From the NCBI RefSeq assembly GCF_042676065.1, contig NZ_JBHTJO010000001.1, positions 620,001-684,000 on the forward strand: a stretch of DNA of 64,000 nucleotides. Reading direction: 5' to 3'. Below, one piece after another: positions 52,312-61,021 of the stretch. Each line of letters starts with the position of its first letter. Positions within the stretch are counted from its first letter, which is position 1. This DNA is from Methyloligella solikamskensis. GTDB lineage: Bacteria; Pseudomonadota; Alphaproteobacteria; Rhizobiales; Methyloligellaceae. Position numbers and translations under genes: made by a program. The notes under the pieces are model-generated. The model had not been told where the DNA came from. It searched no databases and worked only from the letters and a program-made list of their open reading frames with translations.

Positions 52312-52605
52312 ATGACTGAGAAAACAAACCAATTGGCTATATTGATAGAGCGGTACCAGGAGGATCAGGCGGCTCTGAGAGACTCGTCCGGTCGCATGCG
52401 TGGCGATGGATGCTTAGAGAGAACCGTTGAACAGATGATAGGGACATCGGTTGAATCGTCGGAAGATGCCCTAGCGGCGCTCGATTGGCTTCAAAAGGAG
52501 GTGGGCGTCACGATTCTGGATCTTCGGGGGGACTTTCTTTACGAGCGTGCTGGTTCCTGGTTGATGAAGAGCCTGCGCAGCTATGTTGAGCGATCATATC
52601 GCTAG
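52312..52605 (+). CDS. Hypothetical protein, 97 residues
   Basis: A mostly helical small protein (TNQLAILIERYQEDQAALRD) ending RSYVERSYR. It follows the HicB-like copy 2 on the same strand after about 150 bp. A TTG at 52306 is an alternative start. No domain was recognised. Confidence 0.5.
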   Translation: MTEKTNQLAILIERYQEDQAALRDSSGRMRGDGCLERTVEQMIGTSVESSEDALAALDWLQKEVGVTILDLRGDFLYERAGSWLMKSLRSYVERSYR

Positions 52606-52665
52606 CGCTGGAACCGCTCTAAAAGTGCCAAAGGTCAAGTTGTCCGCGAAATGCGTTGTCCTCAT

Positions 52666-53511
52666 TCATTCCTGGACGACGCGTCGCAGCCCCTCTAAGG
52701 CAGTCTCAAGGAGCGCCTCATCGCTTTGAGCTGAACAGACCGCGTAGACCGGATAGAAAAAGCTCGGAGCGCCTGGAACGAGATGGAGTTTGCCAGAGCT
52801 AAGATGCGCCTCAACCATCCTCTTGCGGAAATAGCCGCAGCCGCCGCCCTCGACGATGTAGTTCAGTCCGAGCAGGCCTAGTCCGCCCACGACGATTGGC
52901 GGATTGCTGATCTCGGGGAAAGCCATCGCGTGTTGCTTCGCGAACTCCGGGCCCCAATCGACATAAACGTATTTTTCCGGTTCGCAGTCACGCATATCGG
53001 GATCGGAGCTGACGAGGACGAGCTTTTCTTCCAGGAGGAGCTCAACCCTCACGCCGGGTCGATATTGCGGTGCATACATGATGGCGAGATCGAGAACGCC
53101 GGCCGTAACTTGTTCCATTAGGGACCCTGGAAGATCCACCTGTATGCGTAGGGCGATCTCCGGAGCCGCTTGGCGCATCCAGTGCAGCCATTCAAGCATC
53201 CAAGGATGCCATAAGATCAGCTCGCCCCCCACGGCGAGAGATGCGCGGTGACCTTCCGGAATGGCCACCTGGTGTCGAGCCCGTTCCCAGAGCTGAAGAA
53301 ATGTTGGTGCATAGCGCAGGAACTGTTGCCCTTCCGGGGTCAAGGATGCGCCACTTTTGTTGCGCACGAACATCCGCTTCCCAAGCTTCTCTTCCAGCGA
53401 TCGGATACGGGCGCTCACCGTCGTTTGACTGACATTCAATTGCTCAGCGGCGCGTATGAAACTTTGGGTGCGCACAATCTCGAGGAAGGTACGCGCTAGC
53501 TCGATGTCCAC
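52666..53511 (-). CDS. LysR-family regulator of the sulfur gene block
   Basis: A 281-residue LysR-type regulator with N-terminal winged helix (SFIRAAEQLNVSQTTVSARI; LEEKLGKRMFVRN) and a periplasmic-binding-like effector domain (about 90-280). It begins with GTG at 53511 after AAGGAA. It is divergent from the cyclo-ligase gene, and a 30-bp element in this control region is repeated before cysJ, so it is likely to control sulfite reduction. It is shorter than CysB and its effector is unknown. Confidence 0.88.
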   Translation of the reverse strand: MDIELARTFLEIVRTQSFIRAAEQLNVSQTTVSARIRSLEEKLGKRMFVRNKSGASLTPEGQQFLRYAPTFLQLWERARHQVAIPEGHRASLAVGGELILWHPWMLEWLHWMRQAAPEIALRIQVDLPGSLMEQVTAGVLDLAIMYAPQYRPGVRVELLLEEKLVLVSSDPDMRDCEPEKYVYVDWGPEFAKQHAMAFPEISNPPIVVGGLGLLGLNYIVEGGGCGYFRKRMVEAHLSSGKLHLVPGAPSFFYPVYAVCSAQSDEALLETALEGLRRVVQE

Positions 53512-53547
53512 GGGACGTTCCTTAAATCGATATGATGCAGAATTCCT

Positions 53548-53577
53548 GCACTAAACGAACGATTATATTCGTTTGTC
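53548..53577. promoter_or_regulatory. Repeated regulatory element, copy 1
   Basis: GCACT, nine variable bases, then ATTATATTCGTTTGTC. The same arrangement with identical spacing recurs at 54347-54376. The core contains a near-palindrome around TATATT (CGA...TCG). It lies in the 180 bp between the LysR gene and the cyclo-ligase gene. Confidence 0.65.
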
Positions 53578-53691
53578 TGAACGGCGGGAATGCACCCAGT
53601 ATGATCAATCGAGGCCCTTGCCGAAAGGCGACTATCAGCGTTTGCGAACATGCGACAGAGCCGGCTTTCATCACCTCCCTGCTACTTGGAA

Positions 53692-54297
53692 ATGTTCGAT
53701 ACGGCCGAGGAACAGGAGCAGCCCCCTTACGACCTGAAGCGTTGGAGGCATACGCAACGCAACCGGCTCATTGAGGAGCGGCTCTATCTGAGTCCGGAGA
53801 TCCGGAGCTTTTACGCCAGACAGATCGTAGAGAAGCTCAATCAGTATTTGCCCGACGTAAAAGGGCTGACGATCAGCGGATACTGGCCATGTAAGGGCGA
53901 GCCAGATCTCCGACCTTGGTTGAATTCGCTCCCTCGGAGAGGCGCTCGTGCCGCCCTTCCGGTCGTTATAGCGAAAGACGAACCACTCAACTTCCGAACA
54001 TGGCGTGAAGGGGATCCGCTTGAGCGCGGCGTGTGGAATATTCTCCATCCCGCCGAAGGATCAAACGTACTTCCTGACGTCACAATCGTGCCGCTGGTCG
54101 GATTTGATTCCTCTGGTTACCGGCTGGGTTATGGCGGCGGGTATTTCGACCGGACATTGGCCGTTACGCACGACCGCCGCGCGATCATCGGAGTCGGCTA
54201 CGGCGAATCTGAGCTTCTGACCATCTACCCGCAAGCCCATGACATCCCGATGGATGTCATCGTTACCCAAACCCAAATCAGATCCTTCGAACGATGA
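53692..54297 (+). CDS. 5-formyltetrahydrofolate cyclo-ligase
   Basis: Converts 5-formyl-THF to 5,10-methenyl-THF with ATP. The 201-residue protein has the family signature LGYGGGYFDRTL, the substrate block LPVVIAKDEPLNF and the C-terminal IPMDVIVTQTQI. An upstream ATG at 53650 is in frame but lacks a ribosome-binding site; TTGGA precedes 53692. It lies between the LysR regulator and cysJ; one-carbon metabolism and methionine synthesis are linked, and metB is in the same block. Confidence 0.92.
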   Translation: MFDTAEEQEQPPYDLKRWRHTQRNRLIEERLYLSPEIRSFYARQIVEKLNQYLPDVKGLTISGYWPCKGEPDLRPWLNSLPRRGARAALPVVIAKDEPLNFRTWREGDPLERGVWNILHPAEGSNVLPDVTIVPLVGFDSSGYRLGYGGGYFDRTLAVTHDRRAIIGVGYGESELLTIYPQAHDIPMDVIVTQTQIRSFER

Positions 54298-54346
54298 TAG
54301 TCATCCGATACCGGTAGATCGACTTCCCAAATCCAGCAAAATAAAT

Positions 54347-54376
54347 GCACTGAAATACGAATTATATTCGTTTGTC
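54347..54376. promoter_or_regulatory. Repeated regulatory element, copy 2
   Basis: GCACT, nine variable bases, then ATTATATTCGTTTGTC, as at 53548. Here the core forms a perfect inverted repeat ACGAAT-TAT-ATTCGT (54357-54371). It lies about 90 bp before the cysJ start codon. Confidence 0.7.
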
Positions 54377-54464
54377 GGGACACAGGGCAGGCGCGACACT
54401 ATCTTGGGTTTACCGCGCAAGGGTGATCCCACTCGCCCCCAGTTCAGGATATCGATGAGTTGGC

Positions 54465-56276
54465 ATGAGCGTCTTTGACTTTCAAAAGCTTGGTCTCACG
54501 GAAGAGCAGTGGAGCCGCATCAAGGAGTTGGCAAACAGCCTGAGCCCTGAGCAGTCTCTGTGGTTGAGCGGCTATTTCGCAGGCATAGATTCTCGGCTTC
54601 GAGAGCCCGGGCATCCGGTCGAACAAGCTCTTGAGGACGAAGCATCGTCTCGGTGCGTAACGATTCTTTTCGGTAGCGAGACAGGCAATAGCCGTGAGCT
54701 CGCCTCCGCGCTTGGGAATGCGCTGCGAGAAGATGGGCATAAGGTCTCCATGCAAGACATGGCGGTTTACAAGCCTCGCCAGCTCAAGAGTGAGCATGAG
54801 GTGTTGATCGTTACGAGCACCCATGGAGAGGGCGATCCTCCCGCGACCGCGCTGAATTTTTTTGAGTTCTTGGAGAGCAAGAAGGCGCCTGAGCTCTCTC
54901 ATCTCCGCTATTCGGTTCTGGCTCTCGGCGATTCCACCTACGATCAGTATTGCGAAGCAGGCAAACGGCTTGATCGCCGCCTTGAGCAGCTTGGCGCAAT
55001 GCGCCTTGTCGATCGTGTCGACTGTGACGTCGACTACGAAGATGCCGCTGCCGACTGGATGAGAATGGTCACCGACCGCCTTAAGAAGTCGAATGACCAA
55101 GCTTATCGCGGTGGCGGGGCGGCGGACGTCCTCTCGTCGTCAAACCCAGCGTCCGCCGCCATTTTCGATCAGTCCAATCCGTTCAATGCGAGTGTTATCG
55201 ATAATTTCGTGCTGACGGGGCGTGGATCGAGCAAGGAGACTCGACATGTTGAACTTTCCGTCGAGGGGGCAAGGTTAGAATTTGAACCTGGCGATGCGCT
55301 GGGAATGTTCGCTCGCAATGACCCTCGATTGGTGGAGAGAGTCATCGGAGCGCTCGGGCTGGCAGCCGAGTCCGAGGTCGTAATCGACGGCGAACCCTGT
55401 CGTCTGGATGCCGCATTATCCGAAAGGTTTGAGCTTACATCTGGAACCACCCGCTTCATCAACAAGTGGGCCGAGCTTACGGACGCGGAAGAGCTGAATG
55501 CTTTGCGCGGCAAAGAGCAGGCGTCCGAGCGTGCGGCGTTCTTAGAGCAGAACCACATTATCGATATCGTTAGTCGTTTTCCGGCGACTGGTGTCGATCC
55601 GGACGACTTCGTCGCCGGTTTGCGCCGGATGCGTCCTCGTCTCTATTCTATTGCTTCGAGCCCTGCTTTCGCGCCGGACGAGGTCCATCTGACTGTTGCG
55701 ACCGTCAGATATCCTCTGAACGGAGACGAGCGCACCGGGATCGCGACGGGGCACGTAGCGGGTCTTTGTGAGACGGAAGCCGTACTTCCCGTCTACATCC
55801 AGCCTAACCCCCGGTTTCGCTTGGCGCCGGACGACGTGCCGATACTCATGGTGGGGGCTGGGACAGGCGTCGCACCATTCCGCGCATTCATGCAGGAGCG
55901 CGAGGCGCGCGGATCTTCAGGTCGTTCTTGGCTCGTCTTTGGCGAACGGAATTTCCATACCGATTTCCTCTACCAGACCGAATGGCAGCAATGGCTGGCG
56001 GACGGAACCCTGAGCCAGATGGATGTCGCATTTTCACGGGACCAGTCAGCCAAGGCTTATGTGCAACACCGCTTGGCCGAACGGTCTCGGGACGTTCTCG
56101 ACTGGCTCGAAGACGGGGCGACCCTCTACGTTTGCGGGGGACGAAATCTCGCTCCGGCTATTCACGCGACCCTCACCGACATTCTAAAGCAGGAGGGTGG
56201 ACATAGCGATGTGTCGGCGGCCGAGTATCTCGGTGCGATGCAGAGCGATGGCCGCTATCAGATCGATGTCTACTAG
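54465..56276 (+). CDS. cysJ: Sulfite reductase flavoprotein subunit (CysJ)
   Basis: Supplies electrons from NADPH to the CysI haemoprotein for reduction of sulfite to sulfide. The 603-residue protein has a flavodoxin-like FMN domain (about 60-200; LFGSETGNSRELA, STHGEGDPPATA), a FAD domain (RLYSIASSPAFAPDEVHLT, TGVAPFRAFMQERE) and an NADP-binding C-terminus ending YQIDVY. The start at ATG 54465 is 30 residues before the usual FMN domain region. The stop overlaps the cysI start. Confidence 0.94.
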   Translation: MSVFDFQKLGLTEEQWSRIKELANSLSPEQSLWLSGYFAGIDSRLREPGHPVEQALEDEASSRCVTILFGSETGNSRELASALGNALREDGHKVSMQDMAVYKPRQLKSEHEVLIVTSTHGEGDPPATALNFFEFLESKKAPELSHLRYSVLALGDSTYDQYCEAGKRLDRRLEQLGAMRLVDRVDCDVDYEDAAADWMRMVTDRLKKSNDQAYRGGGAADVLSSSNPASAAIFDQSNPFNASVIDNFVLTGRGSSKETRHVELSVEGARLEFEPGDALGMFARNDPRLVERVIGALGLAAESEVVIDGEPCRLDAALSERFELTSGTTRFINKWAELTDAEELNALRGKEQASERAAFLEQNHIIDIVSRFPATGVDPDDFVAGLRRMRPRLYSIASSPAFAPDEVHLTVATVRYPLNGDERTGIATGHVAGLCETEAVLPVYIQPNPRFRLAPDDVPILMVGAGTGVAPFRAFMQEREARGSSGRSWLVFGERNFHTDFLYQTEWQQWLADGTLSQMDVAFSRDQSAKAYVQHRLAERSRDVLDWLEDGATLYVCGGRNLAPAIHATLTDILKQEGGHSDVSAAEYLGAMQSDGRYQIDVY

Positions 56277-58017
56277 CTCCGAAGGCTCCACTCGGTCGGA
56301 TCGTAGCGCCGACCTCTCTCAGCCTCTGGAAAAGCTGCACGACGACGAATCCTTGAAGGCTGAAAGTGACCAGCTTCGGGGAAGGATTTCGGAAGGGCTC
56401 GCTGATCCAGTGACGGCCGCCGTTCCCGGCGAGGACCCCAAGCTCATGAAGTTTCATGGGCTTTATCTTCAGGATGATCGAGACATTCGCGATGAGCGCC
56501 GGCGCCAGCGACTGGAGCCCGCTTTCTCCTTTATGGCGCGCGTGCGCCTTCCGGGCGGAGTCTGCAGTCCATCCCAATGGCTCAAGCTCGATAAATTAGC
56601 TCGCGACTACGGTGGAGAGAGTCTGCGTCTGACCACCCGACAGACCTTCCAGTTTCACCGCGTTCAGAAGCGGAATCTACCTTCGTTGATGAGAGGGCTG
56701 GACGAGGTTCTGCTCGACACCAAAGCGGCGTGTGGAGACGATTGCCGCGGCGTGATGTGTTCGGTCAATCCGTCTATGTCCGACCTTCATGCAAAGGTGT
56801 ACGCGATCGCGAAGAACGCGAGCGATTGGGCCATTCCCAAGACTGGAGCGTATCGAGAGATCTGGTTCGGAGAGGAACGGTTGTCTCCGCGTGGGCCGGA
56901 GGAGCCGCTCTACGGAAAGACCTATCTGCCTCGCAAGTTCAAGATTGGTTTCGTCCTGCCACCGAGCAACGACATCGACGTTTACGCTCAGGATCTCGGG
57001 TTTATCGCTATCGTCGAGAAGGGCAAGCTGGTCGGCTTCAACGTCGCTATTGGCGGCGGCATGGGACGGATCGACCGCAATCCGAACTCATATCCTCGTC
57101 TTGCGGACGTCATCGGCTTTGTGGAGGTAGAGGATGTCCTCCCCATGATCGAAGCCGTTATGTCGACCCAGCGAGACTATGGCAATCGTGCCGATCGCGC
57201 TCGCGCCCGCTTCAAATACACCATCGACGACAAAGGGCTGCAATGGATCAAATCCGAGATTGAAGCCCGACTCGGCTTCGATCTGGCGCCGGCTCATCCC
57301 TTCACCTTCACCTCCAACGGGGACGTTCTCGGCTGGCAGAATGGGAGCGATGGGTTCCATCACTTCACGCTCTTCATTCAGAGTGGCAGGCTCATCAACC
57401 GAGAGGGGGCGAAGCTTCTAGACGGTGTCCGAGAGATCGCGGAAATCCATACGGGAGAGTTCCGGGTCACGCCGAACCAGAACCTGATCATAGCGAAGGT
57501 TTCTGAAGATGAGCGGGATGAAATCGAACGCTTGCTTGAAGCAAATGGGCTTTCCGACCTGAACCGTGGAAGCGGACTGCGGTTGAATTCCATGGCTTGC
57601 GTGGCGCTACCGACTTGCGGTTTAGCCATGGCGGAAGCAGAACGCTACCTCCCGACGCTCATTCCAAAGATCGAGTCCATTCTCGATGACCACGGTCTCT
57701 ACGACGAGCCTATCACGCTCCGTATGACCGGTTGTCCGAATGGCTGTGCGCGGCCTTACATTTCCGATATCGGTCTCACGGGTCGAGCCCCCGGCAAATA
57801 CAACCTCTATCTCGGCGGAGGATTCCACGGTCAGCGCCTCAATCGTTTGGTGCTGGAGAATGTCGGAGAAGAGGCCATTCTCGAAAAGCTCGCAAGCGTC
57901 ATTGCTCATTATGCCTCCGAGCGGGAAGCATCGGAGCATCTCGGCGACTTCGTGGTGCGTGCCGGCTATCTCTCTGAACAACGAATTGGATCGGACACTT
58001 CGCGCCGGCAAGAGTGA
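56266..58017 (+). CDS. cysI: Sulfite reductase haemoprotein subunit (CysI)
   Basis: The siroheme/[4Fe-4S] subunit of 583 residues. The cluster and siroheme cysteines are in MACVALPTCGLAMAEAER and TGCPNGCARPYISDIGL, the two conserved pairs. Substrate-binding Arg blocks (LRLTTRQTFQFH, RGVMCSVNP) are also present. The ATG at 56266 overlaps the end of cysJ by 11 bp, so the two are coupled; upstream in-frame starts lie inside cysJ and lack similarity. A peroxiredoxin gene follows 10 bp later. Confidence 0.95.
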   Translation: MSTSSEGSTRSDRSADLSQPLEKLHDDESLKAESDQLRGRISEGLADPVTAAVPGEDPKLMKFHGLYLQDDRDIRDERRRQRLEPAFSFMARVRLPGGVCSPSQWLKLDKLARDYGGESLRLTTRQTFQFHRVQKRNLPSLMRGLDEVLLDTKAACGDDCRGVMCSVNPSMSDLHAKVYAIAKNASDWAIPKTGAYREIWFGEERLSPRGPEEPLYGKTYLPRKFKIGFVLPPSNDIDVYAQDLGFIAIVEKGKLVGFNVAIGGGMGRIDRNPNSYPRLADVIGFVEVEDVLPMIEAVMSTQRDYGNRADRARARFKYTIDDKGLQWIKSEIEARLGFDLAPAHPFTFTSNGDVLGWQNGSDGFHHFTLFIQSGRLINREGAKLLDGVREIAEIHTGEFRVTPNQNLIIAKVSEDERDEIERLLEANGLSDLNRGSGLRLNSMACVALPTCGLAMAEAERYLPTLIPKIESILDDHGLYDEPITLRMTGCPNGCARPYISDIGLTGRAPGKYNLYLGGGFHGQRLNRLVLENVGEEAILEKLASVIAHYASEREASEHLGDFVVRAGYLSEQRIGSDTSRRQE

Positions 58018-58027
58018 AAGGAGACCC

Positions 58028-58660
58028 ATGTCATTAGAGTTGGGACAAATCGCACCGGACTTCGAACAGCAAAGCACGGAGGGCCGGATCCGTTTCCATG
58101 AGTGGCTGGGAGATTCCTGGGGACTCTTCTTTAGTCATCCCAAAAACTTTACGCCGGTCTGCACCACAGAACTGGCCGAGGTCGCGCGTTTGAAACCCGA
58201 GTGGGATAAGCGAAACGTCAAGCCGATCGGGCTGTCTGTCGATCTGCTCGACAGTCACGCGACCTGGGAGCAGGATATTTCAGAAACGCAGGGCCACGCC
58301 CTCAATTTTCCGCTCCTGGCCGACGCAGATAAGAGCGTGGCCTCGCTATACGGGATGATCCACCCGGAGGCCGATCCCGCCGTGACCGTCAGGGCGGTCT
58401 TTCTCATCGACCCCGCGAAGCGCATTCGGTTGGTGCTCGTCTATCCACCAAGTGCAGGGCGAAATTTTGCCGAGATCATTCGCGCCATCGATAGCATCCA
58501 GCTCAGCGACAAGTCGAAAGTGGCGACCCCGGTAAATTGGGAGCCGGGAGACTCCGTAATTGTCTCGCCAGCGCTTACCGATGAACAGGCGAAAGAATTG
58601 TTCCCGCAGGGCTGGCGAGCGTTGAGACCTTATCTCCGTATGGTCGATCTGCCGGATTGA
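58028..58660 (+). CDS. 1-Cys peroxiredoxin (Prx6 type)
   Basis: A 210-residue thiol peroxidase. The peroxidatic Cys is in HPKNFTPVCTTELAEVARL, and there is no resolving Cys in the standard place; the length and the C-terminal WEPGDSVIVSP block fit the Prx6/1-Cys subgroup. GGAGA stands before the ATG, which lies 10 bp after cysI, so it belongs to the sulfur operon. It may protect sulfite reductase or sulfide metabolism from peroxide. Confidence 0.93.
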   Translation: MSLELGQIAPDFEQQSTEGRIRFHEWLGDSWGLFFSHPKNFTPVCTTELAEVARLKPEWDKRNVKPIGLSVDLLDSHATWEQDISETQGHALNFPLLADADKSVASLYGMIHPEADPAVTVRAVFLIDPAKRIRLVLVYPPSAGRNFAEIIRAIDSIQLSDKSKVATPVNWEPGDSVIVSPALTDEQAKELFPQGWRALRPYLRMVDLPD

Positions 58661-58680
58661 TCTCATCGATAGGAAACGCC

Positions 58681-59853
58681 ATGAAGCGCAATCTCAAGCC
58701 TGAAACCGTCGCTGCCGGCAATGGTATTGCGACTGACGAGACTTATGGTGCCGTCACGCCTCCAATATACCTGTCGAGCACGTTTGCGTTCGAAGGCTTC
58801 GAGAGAAGTGGGCCCTACGATTACTCACGGACCGCAAATCCTAGCCGGGCCCTGCTGGCCGACACGATCGCTCGACTCGAAGGAGGGAGTGGAGCGATCA
58901 TTACCTGCTCTGGAATGTCTGCAGTCGACCTGCTTCTCAGCCGCCTTTCGGCAGATGAGCTTGTCGTCGCACCGCACGATTGCTACGGCGGCACCTATCG
59001 ACTTCTGGCCAATAGAAGTGAGCGAGGGCATTTCTCCGTCAGCTTCGTAAATCAGGCCGATGAGATAGCTCTGGCGGCTGCGATGGAGCAGTATCCAGCG
59101 TTGGTCCTGATAGAGACTCCGAGCAATCCCCTGATGAGGATCGTGGACATTGAGCTGGTCTCAAAACGGGCGAAAAGCGTTGGCGCCAAAGTCGCTGTCG
59201 ACAACACGTTTCTCACGCCGGCGCTACAACGACCGCTCTCCCTCGGCGCCGACTACGTAATCCACTCCACAACAAAATACTTGAATGGTCATTCCGATGT
59301 CGTCGGCGGTGCTTTGGTTTGTGCTGAAGCTACCGAGGTCGACGAATTGGCATCGTGGGCGAACATCACGGGCGTCACGGGTGCACCCTTTGATTCATAT
59401 CTCACTCTACGGGGACTGCGAACCTTATTCCCAAGGATGGGTCGCCAACAGTCAAACGCCAAATATATAGCCAGCTACTTGAACAAGCATCCGCAGGTCT
59501 CTGTGGTCCACTATCCGGGCTTGCCGGATCACCCAGGGCACAAGATCGCGGGACGTCAGCAGAGCGGGTTCGGAGCTATGCTGAGCTTCGAGCTGGAAGG
59601 AGGTGCCGCAGCTGTTGCGCCCTTCGTCGAGAATCTCTCGGTTTTTACCCTGGCGGAGTCTCTTGGTGGCGTAGAGAGCTTGGTCGCGCATCCTGCGAGC
59701 ATGACGCATCTCGGCATGGGTGCGTCAGCGCGCGATGCGGCCGGGATCGACGCTGGACTTCTCCGCCTTTCCATAGGGGTTGAGGCCGTTGATGATCTGA
59801 TCACAGATCTCGAAGAAGGCTTCGGCGCAATCCAAGATCGGACAGCAGCTTGA
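58681..59853 (+). CDS. metB: Cystathionine gamma-synthase (MetB) type enzyme
   Basis: PLP enzyme of 390 residues. The PLP lysine is in IHSTTKYLNGHSDVVGG. Blocks such as YGAVTPPIYLSSTF, DYSRTANPSRALL, VAPHDCYGGTYRL, RQQSGFGAMLSFEL and FTLAESLGGVESL follow E. coli MetB very closely, better than MetY or MetC. It would join O-acetyl- or O-succinyl-homoserine with cysteine or sulfide. AGGAA precedes the ATG, 20 bp after the peroxiredoxin gene, so it is the last gene of the sulfur block. Confidence 0.92.
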   Translation: MKRNLKPETVAAGNGIATDETYGAVTPPIYLSSTFAFEGFERSGPYDYSRTANPSRALLADTIARLEGGSGAIITCSGMSAVDLLLSRLSADELVVAPHDCYGGTYRLLANRSERGHFSVSFVNQADEIALAAAMEQYPALVLIETPSNPLMRIVDIELVSKRAKSVGAKVAVDNTFLTPALQRPLSLGADYVIHSTTKYLNGHSDVVGGALVCAEATEVDELASWANITGVTGAPFDSYLTLRGLRTLFPRMGRQQSNAKYIASYLNKHPQVSVVHYPGLPDHPGHKIAGRQQSGFGAMLSFELEGGAAAVAPFVENLSVFTLAESLGGVESLVAHPASMTHLGMGASARDAAGIDAGLLRLSIGVEAVDDLITDLEEGFGAIQDRTAA

Positions 59854-59920
59854 GGAGAAGCTCGATCGCATCGTTTGCGGGCACTCTTTCTAATGCCAGC
59901 GTCTCGGCTCCAAGGCGACC

Positions 59921-61003
59921 TTAAGGATGAGAACCCGAATTAGTGGGCCTAGAGAATCCTGAAATCCAGCTGTCGATCAAGCCGGCGAATGCCGCACACC
60001 AAGCAAGTCCGGCGATTATCATGAATCCTTTGGACAGCGGTAGTAGGAACGGCTCGTCAAATGTCCGTGCGAGATGAAACGTGCACACCGAATACATTCC
60101 AAGGGGGAACACGCCGCCCCAGTAAAGCGGGTCGTAGACGAAGGGCACTCCACGGATCGCATACCGCCAAAATCCAAGGAGCAGAAGCATCGGTATCCAC
60201 CATGTTCCAGCGGACCAAAAAGAGAGCGTGACGCCCTGGATGAACGGCATCAATTGGGCTATCACAGGTGATATTGGAGCGGCCTGCAGCAGGAGTGTGC
60301 CGGTAAGCGTGGAGATCGCCAGCGCACCCATATTAATCCAATAGGGCGGTGTGAGATCTTCCGGTGACATCGGATAGAACGTGTACCGGAAGAAGATCAG
60401 AGTGATCAGAAGAAGGTAAAGTGCGCCTCCGCCTAGCCACAATACCAAGGCCGCAAAGAAAAGCTGTTCGCTGAAAGCGTCAGCGACTCCGGCACCGACC
60501 AAAAGAATCGTTAGGATCGCTAGGGATTGGGCTGCGACAACACTAACGAGCCATCCCCCATTTATACCATCGGTCAGTGCTGGCTTGTTCGGAATGACCG
60601 TGAGTAGTGCGAAGAGGCCGTAGGTCACCAGCAGCCAGAGAGCTGCGGCTACAGCCCAAAATACGCTGGCCAGGCTCGGCGCGTCCGCCTGAATAAGCAA
60701 TTGGCTGCCGAAAACGGCGGATGCGGCTACCAGAGTGAAGAAGCCAACGCCGCGACTGTGACTTTGGAGATCGGCCATGAAGGCGCCTGGGCGAAGCAGC
60801 GCCCGGGCTGCCGTCAGAACGATCAACGAGCCAAAGAATACCGCGTTTAGCCACAGTAGCAGCGTCGGCAGAACCGACACCTGGTGCAGATGCATTGAGA
60901 TCGAAACGATGCCGGTGGCCATGACGAGCGCGAAATAAGCCGGATGGAGCGTCTCCAACTCGTCGGGATGAGCTCGTTGAATCCGAGCGCAAAAGAACTT
61001 CAT
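59921..61003 (-). CDS. TDT family transporter (TehA/Ssu1-like)
   Basis: A 360-residue membrane protein with about ten helices. It opens with LHPAYFALVMATGIVSISMH, the hallmark of the tellurite/dicarboxylate transporter family; Ssu1 members export sulfite and TehA members are anion channels. It lies 18 bp after gdhA on the same strand and is convergent with metB. A sulfite-export role would fit the neighbouring sulfite reductase genes, but this is inference. Confidence 0.88.
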   Translation of the reverse strand: MKFFCARIQRAHPDELETLHPAYFALVMATGIVSISMHLHQVSVLPTLLLWLNAVFFGSLIVLTAARALLRPGAFMADLQSHSRGVGFFTLVAASAVFGSQLLIQADAPSLASVFWAVAAALWLLVTYGLFALLTVIPNKPALTDGINGGWLVSVVAAQSLAILTILLVGAGVADAFSEQLFFAALVLWLGGGALYLLLITLIFFRYTFYPMSPEDLTPPYWINMGALAISTLTGTLLLQAAPISPVIAQLMPFIQGVTLSFWSAGTWWIPMLLLLGFWRYAIRGVPFVYDPLYWGGVFPLGMYSVCTFHLARTFDEPFLLPLSKGFMIIAGLAWCAAFAGLIDSWISGFSRPTNSGSHP

Positions 61004-61021
61004 CTGTCGAATGCCGGTGCT

